This document shows positions 22,864-30,638 of a DNA stretch of 32,770 bases, piece by piece. A program made the position numbers and the translations under genes. How positions within the stretch are numbered: the stretch's first letter is position 1; every line of letters begins with the position of its first letter. The stretch is from an uncultured Rhizobiaceae group bacterium. GTDB taxonomy: Bacteria; Pseudomonadota; Alphaproteobacteria; Rhizobiales; Rhizobiaceae. Below the pieces are notes generated by a model. It made no database searches. It saw only the letters and a list, made by a program, of their open reading frames with translations, and had not been told where the DNA came from. The stretch covers positions 1-32,770 of the forward strand of contig CALLHT010000014.1 of the NCBI GenBank assembly GCA_938009335.1, read 5' to 3'.

Positions 22864-23582
22864 TGCATTGCCCTTTTGAAGAACTGGGTGGACCACTGGG
22901 CAAAGAGCGCACCTTCTTGATGCTGGTCGAGACTTGAGTAAATTTTGTCGACATCCTCAAGCGGTAGTTTGTCTCGCGTGAAGTCCAAAACGCATCGCAT
23001 AAACGGATCACTAAATTCAGGGTGTGACTGTGTTGTGAAAATATGCTCTCCCTTGGAAAAACTGGAGATGCGGCATCTGTTGTTTGAACCAAGCAGCTCG
23101 CAATCTGGTGGCAAGTCAGTCACCTGATCTTCGTGAAAAACATACATCGGCACTTCTGTTTTCTGTGGCTCCATCCAAGGCTTGATTTGCTGATAGACGG
23201 TATTTTCAATGCCGACATTCCATCCGTTCTTTGCGCGTTCAACCTTGCCACCCAAAGCAAGTGCAATTGCCTGATGCCCGAAGCAAACGCCAAGGAGCGG
23301 CTTTTTTGCAGCATCACATTTTTTGATAAACTCTAATAGGTCCGGCATGAAGGCGTGGTCATCCAATACACTCAGCGGACTTCCTGTGATCATGTATGCA
23401 TCTTGTTCATCGATATCAGATGGGACTTCTCCACCGATTGTCATGTAGATGCGGTACTTAAAACGCTCTTCCTGCTCATCAAATAAGTCGCGAAAACGAT
23501 GAGCGTCATCTGGAAAGGCATCGCCAACTTCGACACTTTTGTCGTGGTTGGTTTGCAATATACCCAATCTTATTCGATCCAT
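22860..23582 (-). CDS. Class I glutamine amidotransferase, probable gamma-glutamyl amide hydrolase
   Basis: The 240-residue protein is a free-standing class I glutamine amidotransferase domain of the GMP-synthase-like type (COG0518). The nucleophile is Cys100 in LLGVCFGHQAIALALGG, and the His-Glu pair is in TTQSHPEFS. It has no fused synthase domain. In Puu-type and aniline-type pathways such proteins remove the glutamyl group from a gamma-glutamyl amide, and the neighbouring GS-like gene supports that role. It starts 62 bases after the tctC stop, the largest gap in this leftward operon, with a 10-base-pair hairpin in the gap and no clear Shine-Dalgarno sequence. Its stop overlaps the P450 start in ATGA. 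Confidence 0.87.
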   Translation of the reverse strand: MDRIRLGILQTNHDKSVEVGDAFPDDAHRFRDLFDEQEERFKYRIYMTIGGEVPSDIDEQDAYMITGSPLSVLDDHAFMPDLLEFIKKCDAAKKPLLGVCFGHQAIALALGGKVERAKNGWNVGIENTVYQQIKPWMEPQKTEVPMYVFHEDQVTDLPPDCELLGSNNRCRISSFSKGEHIFTTQSHPEFSDPFMRCVLDFTRDKLPLEDVDKIYSSLDQHQEGALFAQWSTQFFKRAMQ

Positions 23583-23611
23583 GAGTTTCTTATTTCTAAT
23601 TGAATAGAGGA

Positions 23612-23636
23612 AGCGACCGGCATGTCGCCGATCGCT
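23612..23636 (-). repeat. Strong intercistronic hairpin between tctC and the amidotransferase gene
   Basis: AGCGACCGGC (23612-23621) and GCCGATCGCT (23627-23636) pair around a 5-base loop. On the reverse-strand transcript all 10 positions pair, one as a U-G wobble; on the forward strand that position would be a C-A mismatch, so the structure suits the leftward mRNA. No U run follows, so it looks more like an mRNA-stabilising or processing hairpin than a terminator. Confidence 0.7.
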
Positions 23637-23644
23637 GATGGTTC

Positions 23645-24586
23645 TTAGTTGCCGATAATTTCACCGAGTTCGGCGTTCTTTGCGCGGTCTGCTTCGATCC
23701 GTGCTTGTGACTCAGATTGATTTTGCCAGTAAACGCGTACGCCAGAATCTTTCATCAATTTCTGTGCTTCATCGCCAGCCATAGTGGCTTTCGCAATCCC
23801 TGCAATCTTATCGATTACCTCTTGTGGTGTTCCTTTCTTGACGAAAAGACCATTCCACAATTCCAGATCATTGATGCCTGATTGAGCGGCAAGCGTTTGG
23901 ACACCTTCCAGTTTTCCAATTGGCTCAGAGCCAATATTTGCCAGAACATTCACGTCCTTCAAGCAGGGCTCAATCAGGGCAAGCGTGGTGTTGATGACGT
24001 CTGCATCGCCAGACGAGAGCGTGTTGCAATCCAACGCGTCAAACGCTGAATCGTCAGCAAACTCAAAGCCCATTTTCTTTGCGGCTGCAAAGCTGGCCCG
24101 GGTCGGTGTCAGTCCGGCTCCGAAGTGACCGAGAACCACATCGTTGTCTTTGGCGTGGGCTGCAAGTTCTGCCATGTTTGAGTATGGCGCATCGCCTTTT
24201 GCAGCAAGAACGAACGGATAGGTCATGAAAATGCCCACCGGTGTGAAGCTGTCTTTCTCAATGCCAATGTCGATGTTGGGGCCCACAATCGGAACACCGA
24301 TCACGAACGAACCGATCATTGATCCGTCCGCTGGTCCATTCAGGACCTCAAGTGCACCCGGGAATGGACCATCGCCACCGCCCGGTTTATTGACAACTGA
24401 AGCAGGCTTGCCGGTCGCTTCCTGCATGTCAGCGGCAATCATGCGTGTCAGGATGTCTTCAAAGTCACCTGGAGGCCAAGGCACTACGAACTGTACCGGA
24501 CCTTCGGGATATTCAGCCTGGGCTGGCAAACCCATGCCGAGTGCCATTACTGCGGTAATCGCAGCGGTTGCTAAAAGCTTTTTCAT
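23645..24586 (-). CDS. tctC: TTT transporter substrate-binding protein (TctC/Bug family)
   Basis: The 313-residue protein has a signal peptide cleaved after AQA (residue 24). The mature start EYPEGPVQFVVPWPPGDFEDILTRMIA has the Bug-family pattern, in which PWPPGG-D---R normally contacts the carboxylate ligand; here PWPPGDFEDILTR lacks the usual second Gly. A typical PGGGDGPFPGALEVLNGPADGS segment follows. It should capture a small, probably carboxylated, solute in the periplasm and deliver it to TctAB. A strong GGAGGA ribosome binding site precedes the ATG, which fits high expression. Two Cys residues in DALDCNTLS and IEPCLKD may form a disulfide. The ligand is not predictable. Confidence 0.92.
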   Translation of the reverse strand: MKKLLATAAITAVMALGMGLPAQAEYPEGPVQFVVPWPPGDFEDILTRMIAADMQEATGKPASVVNKPGGGDGPFPGALEVLNGPADGSMIGSFVIGVPIVGPNIDIGIEKDSFTPVGIFMTYPFVLAAKGDAPYSNMAELAAHAKDNDVVLGHFGAGLTPTRASFAAAKKMGFEFADDSAFDALDCNTLSSGDADVINTTLALIEPCLKDVNVLANIGSEPIGKLEGVQTLAAQSGINDLELWNGLFVKKGTPQEVIDKIAGIAKATMAGDEAQKLMKDSGVRVYWQNQSESQARIEADRAKNAELGEIIGN

Positions 24587-24613
24587 GTTTTCCTCCCTTA
24601 AAAGCTTGTAAAA

Positions 24614-26104
24614 TCAGTATTCTGTTTTCTTTTGTGTGAACGCTGTCCACACAGTAAAGCCCAAAATCAGAACAATTGCTACGGCGAGTGTTCCTGAAAC
24701 GGGCCGGTTGAAAAGATCTGCCAATGTGCGGATTTGGCCTGCACCGGCGGTAAGTTTTTCCACGATAATCGAACCGAGTACTAAGCCCAAGACCACTGGT
24801 ACCAGTGGCCAATCGAGGCGTCGCATAATAAATCCGAAGTAACCGAATATGGCTGCAAAGATGCAGTCAACGAAACTGTTTCGGATCGAAAACACGCCTA
24901 CGAAGGAAAGCATCAAAATGAGCGCACCTAGAAAGCGGTTTGGGATGTAGATCATCTTTGCGATGTGCTTTGTCGTAAAGAGCAATGTAACAAGCACCAG
25001 CACGTTGATGATCAAGAGAGCAAAAAATAGGCTGAATAAAAAGTCCGGATTGTTTTCAAAAATATCTGGGCCTGGTTTTATTCCCGCATCGAAGAATACA
25101 ACCATCATCATTGCAGTCAGCGCCTCTCCGGGCACTCCTAATGCCAGAAGGGGGATCATTGCCGCAGCTGGCACTGCATTATTTGAAGTTTCCGACGCAA
25201 TCAGCCCTTCCGGTGACCCATGCCCAAATCTGGCGGGTTCTTTGGAGAGACTTCTGGCGGTTGAATAGCTGAAGAATTGCGCAACGAATTCACCCACGCC
25301 CGGAATGATACCCATCACAGTGCCATAACAGGCTGAGAAGAATGCGGTGAGTTTATTTTGACTGAGTTCAACGAACCCGCGCAAGACACCACCGGTTAGC
25401 CTTGCCTCCGGAGGATCGCTATCCTTACCCAGCATCAAAATCAGTGACTGGCTAATAGCGAAGATGCCGACAATCACAACGATCAAATTGAAGCCGGAGA
25501 ATAAATATTCAATGTCAAACGTATAGCGATCAATTTGCCGGGTAGATTGCCTGCCGACCATTGAAATTATAAAACCAAAGGCAAAGAGCAACGCTGCCAG
25601 CCCCATCGTTTGGCGGTGCGCGGCAATAAGCAATACACCGCCCAATATTGCGGCCATTAAGATATCACGTTGTCCGAACAAAGCGCCCAAATCTGTTAAG
25701 TAAGGGCCGAAAGCAAAGAGCGCTGTGAGCGCTGCAATAATGGAGAAACACCCACCAAAGAATGATGCGGAATACGCGAGAGAGAGGCCTCTTGCGGCTT
25801 CTCCACGCCGCGTCATGGCATACCCGTCATAAGTCGTCAGCGCATTGACGGGCGTTCCGGGCGTGTTGATTAGAATTGCAGGGATCGCACCGCCATACAT
25901 CGATGAACCATAAACGCCCAGGAGCAAGACTAGGCTAACAAGATCGTCCAGAAACACGGTTGCCGGAAGTAGGATTGCAATGGCGATTGCCGGACCAATG
26001 CCTGGAACAGCGCCAATGATCAATCCGCCAACAGAACCAATGATGATGGCAATGATGACGTTGAGTTCGAATAGGTTTGATAGTCCGGTGGTGAGTGCTT
26101 CCAT
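24614..26104 (-). CDS. tctA: TTT transporter large membrane subunit TctA
   Basis: The 496-residue inner-membrane protein has the TctA pattern of about 12 membrane segments with repeated Gly/Pro motifs: GAVPGIGPAIAIAILLP near the N-terminus, GVYGSSMYGGAIPAILINTPGTP, and in the second half IIPGVGEFVAQFFSYS with GHGSPEGLIASETSNNAVPAAAMIPLLALGVPGEALTA. It forms the permease together with TctB and is driven by an ion gradient. An AGAGGT ribosome binding site lies just before the ATG. The gene starts 8 bases after the tctB stop and ends 27 bases before tctC. Confidence 0.96.
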   Translation of the reverse strand: MEALTTGLSNLFELNVIIAIIIGSVGGLIIGAVPGIGPAIAIAILLPATVFLDDLVSLVLLLGVYGSSMYGGAIPAILINTPGTPVNALTTYDGYAMTRRGEAARGLSLAYSASFFGGCFSIIAALTALFAFGPYLTDLGALFGQRDILMAAILGGVLLIAAHRQTMGLAALLFAFGFIISMVGRQSTRQIDRYTFDIEYLFSGFNLIVVIVGIFAISQSLILMLGKDSDPPEARLTGGVLRGFVELSQNKLTAFFSACYGTVMGIIPGVGEFVAQFFSYSTARSLSKEPARFGHGSPEGLIASETSNNAVPAAAMIPLLALGVPGEALTAMMMVVFFDAGIKPGPDIFENNPDFLFSLFFALLIINVLVLVTLLFTTKHIAKMIYIPNRFLGALILMLSFVGVFSIRNSFVDCIFAAIFGYFGFIMRRLDWPLVPVVLGLVLGSIIVEKLTAGAGQIRTLADLFNRPVSGTLAVAIVLILGFTVWTAFTQKKTEY

Positions 26105-26112
26105 ATGACCTC

Positions 26113-26877
26113 TCAGAAATATGTAAGCATGAAAGACTTCATTGCCGAAGGCAGAAAGTCATATAGCCAGATATTAACCGGCGTTTTAATCTGAAGAAAC
26201 GTTCTAAACACCAGAACAATCGAGAAGCTTGAAAGCAGACTGATACCTGCCCATTTTTTTGTTCTGTATCCTAAGCGCCAGGTGAGCAAAAAGCCTAGAA
26301 GAAGCGTTGATAAGAGGTAACCCAAGACCGGTACGAACAGTGTGTATGCAATAAAGTAGGCAATGAATTCTAGTGCGCGTACCCATTGCTCGAGTTCATA
26401 GTTGAGTTTTGTGGGCAGTTGAAATCGTTTCCGCCAATTATTGGCAAAAAACGAAGAACGCATGTTCCAGATTGCTGCCGGAACAAAAAGTGCAAGGCAA
26501 ATCATCGGCGCGACCCAAGATTGTTTTAGAATTCTTCCAAATCGGGTGACGCGCCCCTCAATCTCATACAACCCCAACTGATGCATCAAGTAAGAACCGA
26601 GTTCATCGGGAAGTTTTCTTTTGTGCCAGCCGGTTTCTGACCAGAAAAACGCAAGGAAGAAGATCGCAAAACAGAGCATGACGCAGGAAAATAAAATGTC
26701 TCCACGCTTACGTCTGAAATTGAACAGGTTCTGAACTTTCACCTTTTTGTCCGGAGGACATTCGCTCACAAATGTGTCCGAATACTTATTATCGGACCAA
26801 TACATTGTTGCATTTGGGCTTTGTTCTTCAAACAGAAAGAGGTCTTGGTTGTGTTTGGAAGAAGACGCCTTACTCAT
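26113..26877 (-). CDS. tctB: TTT transporter small membrane subunit TctB with N-terminal extension
   Basis: The 254-residue protein carries the TctB module starting at about residue 58 (RRKRGDILFSCVMLCFAIFFLAFF), with further membrane segments near 117-137, 165-190 and 195-220. Usual TctB proteins are about 150-180 residues and begin near the first membrane segment. Here roughly 57 extra hydrophilic residues (MSKASSSKHNQDLF and following) would lie in the cytoplasm. ATG 26877 overlaps the ALDH stop in ATGA, the style used elsewhere in this operon. A second in-frame ATG 12 bases upstream (26889) is possible. Assignment to TctB rests partly on the position before tctA. Confidence 0.83.
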   Translation of the reverse strand: MSKASSSKHNQDLFLFEEQSPNATMYWSDNKYSDTFVSECPPDKKVKVQNLFNFRRKRGDILFSCVMLCFAIFFLAFFWSETGWHKRKLPDELGSYLMHQLGLYEIEGRVTRFGRILKQSWVAPMICLALFVPAAIWNMRSSFFANNWRKRFQLPTKLNYELEQWVRALEFIAYFIAYTLFVPVLGYLLSTLLLGFLLTWRLGYRTKKWAGISLLSSFSIVLVFRTFLQIKTPVNIWLYDFLPSAMKSFMLTYF

Positions 26878-28358
26878 AGCTTGATCCATGCCGTCTTTTT
26901 GTTTGTGAATTTTTCAAACGCATAGAGTGACTTGTCGTGACCATTGCCGGATTGTTTGTGTCCACCAAGCGGCACAGTACCATCGGCACCGCCGTATGTG
27001 TTCACATGGACGACTCCTGTTTTAATTGCCGCAATCATCCGATGCGTGCGGCTGAGATCATCAGTCCATACGCCAGACGCCAGCCCAAGGTTCGAATTAT
27101 TCGCCAGCGCAATGGCTTCTGTTTCGTCTTTGAAGGGCGTAACGGTTAAAACCGGGCCAAATATCTCTTCCTGGAACAAAGAATTGTTGGGGGATACATT
27201 GTCGATCACGGTGGGTTCCACATAATAGCCACCGCTATCTTCAAGGGTTCGATTGCCACCTGTAACAATCTCGGCACCGTCTTTTCGTGCTTGATCCAGG
27301 TATCCGAGAACTTTTCCCAAATGGTCGCTTGAATTGAGCGCACCCATTTGCGTGTCTAGCTTTAGCGGGTCGCCCACTTTCATCGCTTTTGTCAGTTCTG
27401 CAACATGGCTTACGAACTCATCATGGATGTCTTCCTGAACTAGAAGCCTAGAGCCTGCAACGCAGACTTGGCCAGCATTTCGGAAAATACCTCCAACAAC
27501 GGCTTTTGCGGCTTCTTCCAGTTTCTGACTGTCGGAAAACACAATGTGCGGGCCTTTTCCGCCCAATTCAAGATACACCCGTTTCAGATTAGATTGGGCA
27601 GAATATTCCAGCAGTTTGCGCCCGACTATGCCTGAGCCAGTGAAGGCGAGCACGTCAACATCCCTGGATCGGGCCAACGCTTGTCCTGCAACGGTTCCTT
27701 TACCGGTGACAATATTAAGGATACCTTCTGGCAATCCAGCCTCATGCGCCAATTGTGCCATCTTTAACAAGGAAAGAGAGGCTGTTTCAGCGGGCTTTAC
27801 AACAACACTATTTCCAGTAGCGAGCGCTGGCCCGAGTTTCCATGCGGCGATCATCAATGGGAAATTCCATGGAATGATAGCGCCCACGACACCCACAGGT
27901 TCTGAATGGATTAGGCCAAGCACATCATGCGGGGTGGAGGCGATGTCCCCGTAAACTTTATCGAGTGCTTCGGCATAATATCGGATGGTAGACGCTGCAG
28001 ACATAGGCTCGGCCTTGAAGGCCATCGAGATTTCTGTGCCATTGTCACGGACACCGAGTACAGCCAATTCCAATGCGTTGGCTTCAATCAAATCCGCCCA
28101 CTTATGCAGCACTTTTTTTCGCGCAGCTGGAGGGTGTTTTGCCCATTTGCCCGCTTCAAACGTACTGCGTGCAGCTGTGACAGCCAATTCTACATCTTCA
28201 ACAGATGCATCCGGTATAGTCGACAATTCGCAACCATCGATCGGCGAAATCACTTTGAGAGTAGAACCACTTTCAGCCGGCATTGCTTTGCCGCCTATCA
28301 ACATATTCTGCGCTGCGACTTTCTCATATCGCAAAGCATCTATGCTTCCTTGGTCCAT
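26874..28358 (-). CDS. NAD(P)-dependent aldehyde dehydrogenase, PuuC-like
   Basis: The 494-residue protein has all ALDH landmarks: PWNFPL (Asn165), KPAETASLS, LELGGKGP with Glu264, and Cys299 in NAGQVCVAGSR. The RYYAEALDKVYGDIA segment and the ending HKQSGNGHDKSLYAFEKFTNKKTAWIKL closely follow E. coli PuuC (gamma-glutamyl-gamma-aminobutyraldehyde dehydrogenase) as I recall it. It is the first gene of the leftward operon, with a GGGGAGG ribosome binding site. With the downstream GS-like ligase and amidotransferase, an amino- or gamma-glutamylamino-aldehyde is the best guess for its substrate. Other aldehydes cannot be excluded. Confidence 0.9.
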   Translation of the reverse strand: MDQGSIDALRYEKVAAQNMLIGGKAMPAESGSTLKVISPIDGCELSTIPDASVEDVELAVTAARSTFEAGKWAKHPPAARKKVLHKWADLIEANALELAVLGVRDNGTEISMAFKAEPMSAASTIRYYAEALDKVYGDIASTPHDVLGLIHSEPVGVVGAIIPWNFPLMIAAWKLGPALATGNSVVVKPAETASLSLLKMAQLAHEAGLPEGILNIVTGKGTVAGQALARSRDVDVLAFTGSGIVGRKLLEYSAQSNLKRVYLELGGKGPHIVFSDSQKLEEAAKAVVGGIFRNAGQVCVAGSRLLVQEDIHDEFVSHVAELTKAMKVGDPLKLDTQMGALNSSDHLGKVLGYLDQARKDGAEIVTGGNRTLEDSGGYYVEPTVIDNVSPNNSLFQEEIFGPVLTVTPFKDETEAIALANNSNLGLASGVWTDDLSRTHRMIAAIKTGVVHVNTYGGADGTVPLGGHKQSGNGHDKSLYAFEKFTNKKTAWIKL

Positions 28359-28376
28359 AAATACCTCCCCGAAACA

Positions 28377-28395
28377 TGGTTCATTATTTGAACCA
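28377..28395. promoter_or_regulatory. Inverted repeat upstream of the ALDH operon (operator candidate 1)
   Basis: TGGTTCA-TTATT-TGAACCA is a perfect 7-base inverted repeat, 18 bases upstream of the ALDH start. Its place suggests a regulator site controlling the leftward operon, with IclR the obvious candidate. The flanking GAAAC (28371-28375) and GTTTC (28399-28403) form an additional outer, slightly off-centre pair. Confidence 0.55.
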
Positions 28396-28412
28396 ATAGT
28401 TTCATTTTTATA

Positions 28413-28438
28413 TTGACGGTATCAAACTATACTGTCAA
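28413..28438. promoter_or_regulatory. 26-base palindrome in the iclR-ALDH intergenic region (operator candidate 2)
   Basis: TTGACGGTAT (28413-28422) and ATACTGTCAA (28429-28438) are inverted repeats matching at 9 of 10 positions around a 6-base spacer. The arms contain -35-like sequences on both strands (TTGACG forward, TTGACA reverse), so a bound regulator could block both divergent promoters. Good -10 boxes at 17 bases are not seen on either strand. Confidence 0.6.
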
Positions 28439-28471
28439 CCTTGGAGTAGGAATGGAGGTTTTCTACTCGCA

Positions 28472-29275
28472 ATGGCAACGGTGCATAACGCTTTGGGACT
28501 GCTGAATCTGTTTTCTATGAAACAGCCTGAGATTGGTCTGACACAGTTCAAAAACCTCAGTGGTTTCGATAAGGGAACGACGAACCGTTACCTCAAGGCT
28601 TTGAAATCGCTCGGGTTTCTTGAGCAAAACCTGGAGACAAAAGCGTACAGACTGGGGCCTGCGGTTGTGCGTCTTGCTTTGATCCGAGAACAGACATTCC
28701 CGATTTCCAAGATTGTGGAAATTCACACTGCTGATTTGGCGGAGAAGACCGGCGAACTTGCGCATGCATCTTTGTACACCGAAGAGGGGATGTCGTCACT
28801 TTGCCACTATGACGGCAGCATATCCGGCGCCCGTGTAGGGTTTGATCCGGCTGAAATTTTACCGCTTCATGCCACATCTTCTGGAATTGCAATGCTGGCT
28901 TTCGGATTGCCCTCATTGTTGGAAAATTTATCAAGATCCAAACTCCGGAAATTTACCGATAAAACGCATACGGATGAAGAAACAATCCTGAAATTTGTGC
29001 GGGAAGCTTCTTCCCTTGGGTATTCGCATATGAGCCAATCCTATGAAGCGGAAGTGGCATCAGTCGCTTTGCCGTTTTTCGATGCTTCGGGATATGCAAT
29101 CGGCACCCTTGCGGTCGCGACACCGCGCTTCAGAATGACGGATGAGTCAAAGTTGAAAATCATCTCAAAGGCAATCGATACAAGCCGGATAATTTCGACG
29201 GAATTGGGTGCGCAAGTGCCCGTGCAGATAGATCAAAAATGGGCCTCAGTTCAAAAGGACGCGGACAAGTTATGA
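28472..29275 (+). CDS. IclR family transcriptional regulator
   Basis: The 267-residue protein has an N-terminal winged helix (about 5-60; LTQFKNLSGFDKGTTNRYLKALKSLGFL is the helix-turn-helix region) and a C-terminal IclR ligand-binding domain with LPLHATSSGIAMLAF and GYSHMSQSYEAEVASVALPFFDASG. IclR regulators usually act on adjacent catabolic genes as repressors or activators and respond to a pathway metabolite. It is divergent from the ALDH operon and overlaps the aminotransferase gene in ATGA, so it is co-transcribed with the rightward genes. GGAGG lies 13 bases before the ATG, slightly further than usual. Confidence 0.92.
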   Translation: MATVHNALGLLNLFSMKQPEIGLTQFKNLSGFDKGTTNRYLKALKSLGFLEQNLETKAYRLGPAVVRLALIREQTFPISKIVEIHTADLAEKTGELAHASLYTEEGMSSLCHYDGSISGARVGFDPAEILPLHATSSGIAMLAFGLPSLLENLSRSKLRKFTDKTHTDEETILKFVREASSLGYSHMSQSYEAEVASVALPFFDASGYAIGTLAVATPRFRMTDESKLKIISKAIDTSRIISTELGAQVPVQIDQKWASVQKDADKL

Positions 29276-30630
29276 AAGATTCAAATTTCCTGAAAGAGAA
29301 CAATGCCCGTCATCTGTGGCATCCTATGGCTCATCCTGCAGAGATGCAGGCAAAACCTCCCGCGATCATCACGGGTGGCGAAGGGTGCTCAATTGTAGAT
29401 GTTGATGGCAATGAACTGATCGACGGTGTTGGCGGGCTATGGAATGTCAATCTTGGCTATTCTTGTAATCCGGTAAAACAGGCGATAGCCGATCAATTGA
29501 ACCAACTGCCGTATTATTCAACGTTTCGGGGCACCACCAACGACAAGGTCATTGAACTGAGTTACATGCTTCAGGAGTTTTTCGCGCCTGAAGAAATGAA
29601 ACGGTGTTTCTTCACGTCAGGTGGGTCGGATAGTGTCGAGATTGCGCTGCGCTTGGCGAGGCAGTTTCATAAACTGAATGGCGAACCGGGAAGGGTCAAA
29701 TTCCTGAGCCTTAAAAAAGGCTATCATGGCACTCATACAGGCGGCGCTTCCGTCAATGGGAACGCCAATTTTCGTACACAGTATGAACCATTGATGCCCG
29801 GATGCTATCACATTCCTGCACCCTATACGTATCGTAATCCATTCAATGAAAAAGACCCGGAAAGGCTCTCGTCTTTATGTCTTGCTGCACTTGAGAATGA
29901 AATTGCATTTCAAGATCCGGGAACCATCGCAGCATTTATAATGGAACCCATTCTAGGTGCAGGCGGTGTCATTCCTCCGCACAAATCCTTCATGCCAGGC
30001 GTGCGAAAAATTTGCGACAAACACGGCATTCTTCTGATTGCGGATGAGGTCATCACCGCCTACGGCAGAACTGGAGCTTGGTCCGGATCAAGACTTTGGG
30101 GTGTGAAGCCGGATATGATGTGTACCGCCAAGGCGATTACCAATGGATACTTCCCGTTTGGAGCGGTGATGATCAATGGTCAACTTGCTGATGCATTTGA
30201 ACATGACACGACCGGCAAGGCTGCAATTGGTTCAGGATACACCTATTCTGGACACCCGGTGGGTGCAGCTGCGGCGATTGCCTGTTTGCAGGAGACGGAG
30301 AAGTTACAAGTCCACAATAACGCAGCAGAACGCGGCATCGAGCTTTATCAGGGATTGCTGGATTTACAGAGCAAGTATCAGTTGATTGGCGATGTACGCG
30401 GCGGCCATGGCTTGATGTGTGCAATGGAGCTGGTTTCAAATCGGGAGACCAAAGAACTTGCTGGCAAGGAAACAATAGCGAACTTCCATCAAGCAACCTA
30501 CGAGCGGGGAACAATGATCAGGATTTCCGGTCCGAACGTTATTCTCTCTCCACCGCTTGTTATTTCCAAAGAGGAAGTTTCATCCATGCTTAATGCCATG
30601 GATGATGCGCTTGCCACAGTTCAACAATGA
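29272..30630 (+). CDS. Class III (omega-type) aminotransferase
   Basis: The 452-residue fold-type I PLP enzyme resembles omega-amino acid:pyruvate transaminases. It has the N-terminal RHLWHPMAHP motif, GGLWNVNLGY, the YHGTHTGGASVNG segment, Asp258 in LLIADEVITAYGRTG and the Schiff-base Lys287 in CTAKAITNGYFPFGAV. It should move an amino group from an omega-amino acid or primary amine to pyruvate or 2-oxoglutarate. ATG 29272 overlaps the iclR stop in ATGA and has AAGGA ahead of it; an in-frame ATG at 29239 lies inside iclR and is less likely. In the proposed pathway it would deaminate the amine or amino acid released by the amidotransferase. Confidence 0.92.
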   Translation: MKDSNFLKENNARHLWHPMAHPAEMQAKPPAIITGGEGCSIVDVDGNELIDGVGGLWNVNLGYSCNPVKQAIADQLNQLPYYSTFRGTTNDKVIELSYMLQEFFAPEEMKRCFFTSGGSDSVEIALRLARQFHKLNGEPGRVKFLSLKKGYHGTHTGGASVNGNANFRTQYEPLMPGCYHIPAPYTYRNPFNEKDPERLSSLCLAALENEIAFQDPGTIAAFIMEPILGAGGVIPPHKSFMPGVRKICDKHGILLIADEVITAYGRTGAWSGSRLWGVKPDMMCTAKAITNGYFPFGAVMINGQLADAFEHDTTGKAAIGSGYTYSGHPVGAAAAIACLQETEKLQVHNNAAERGIELYQGLLDLQSKYQLIGDVRGGHGLMCAMELVSNRETKELAGKETIANFHQATYERGTMIRISGPNVILSPPLVISKEEVSSMLNAMDDALATVQQ

Positions 30631-30638
30631 GGACACCC

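Noticed and set aside
22864..22896. Longer P450 reading frame starting at 22896
   Set aside because: ATG 22863 overlaps the amidotransferase stop in ATGA, the coupling seen at other junctions of the operon; the extra 11 residues are not P450-like.
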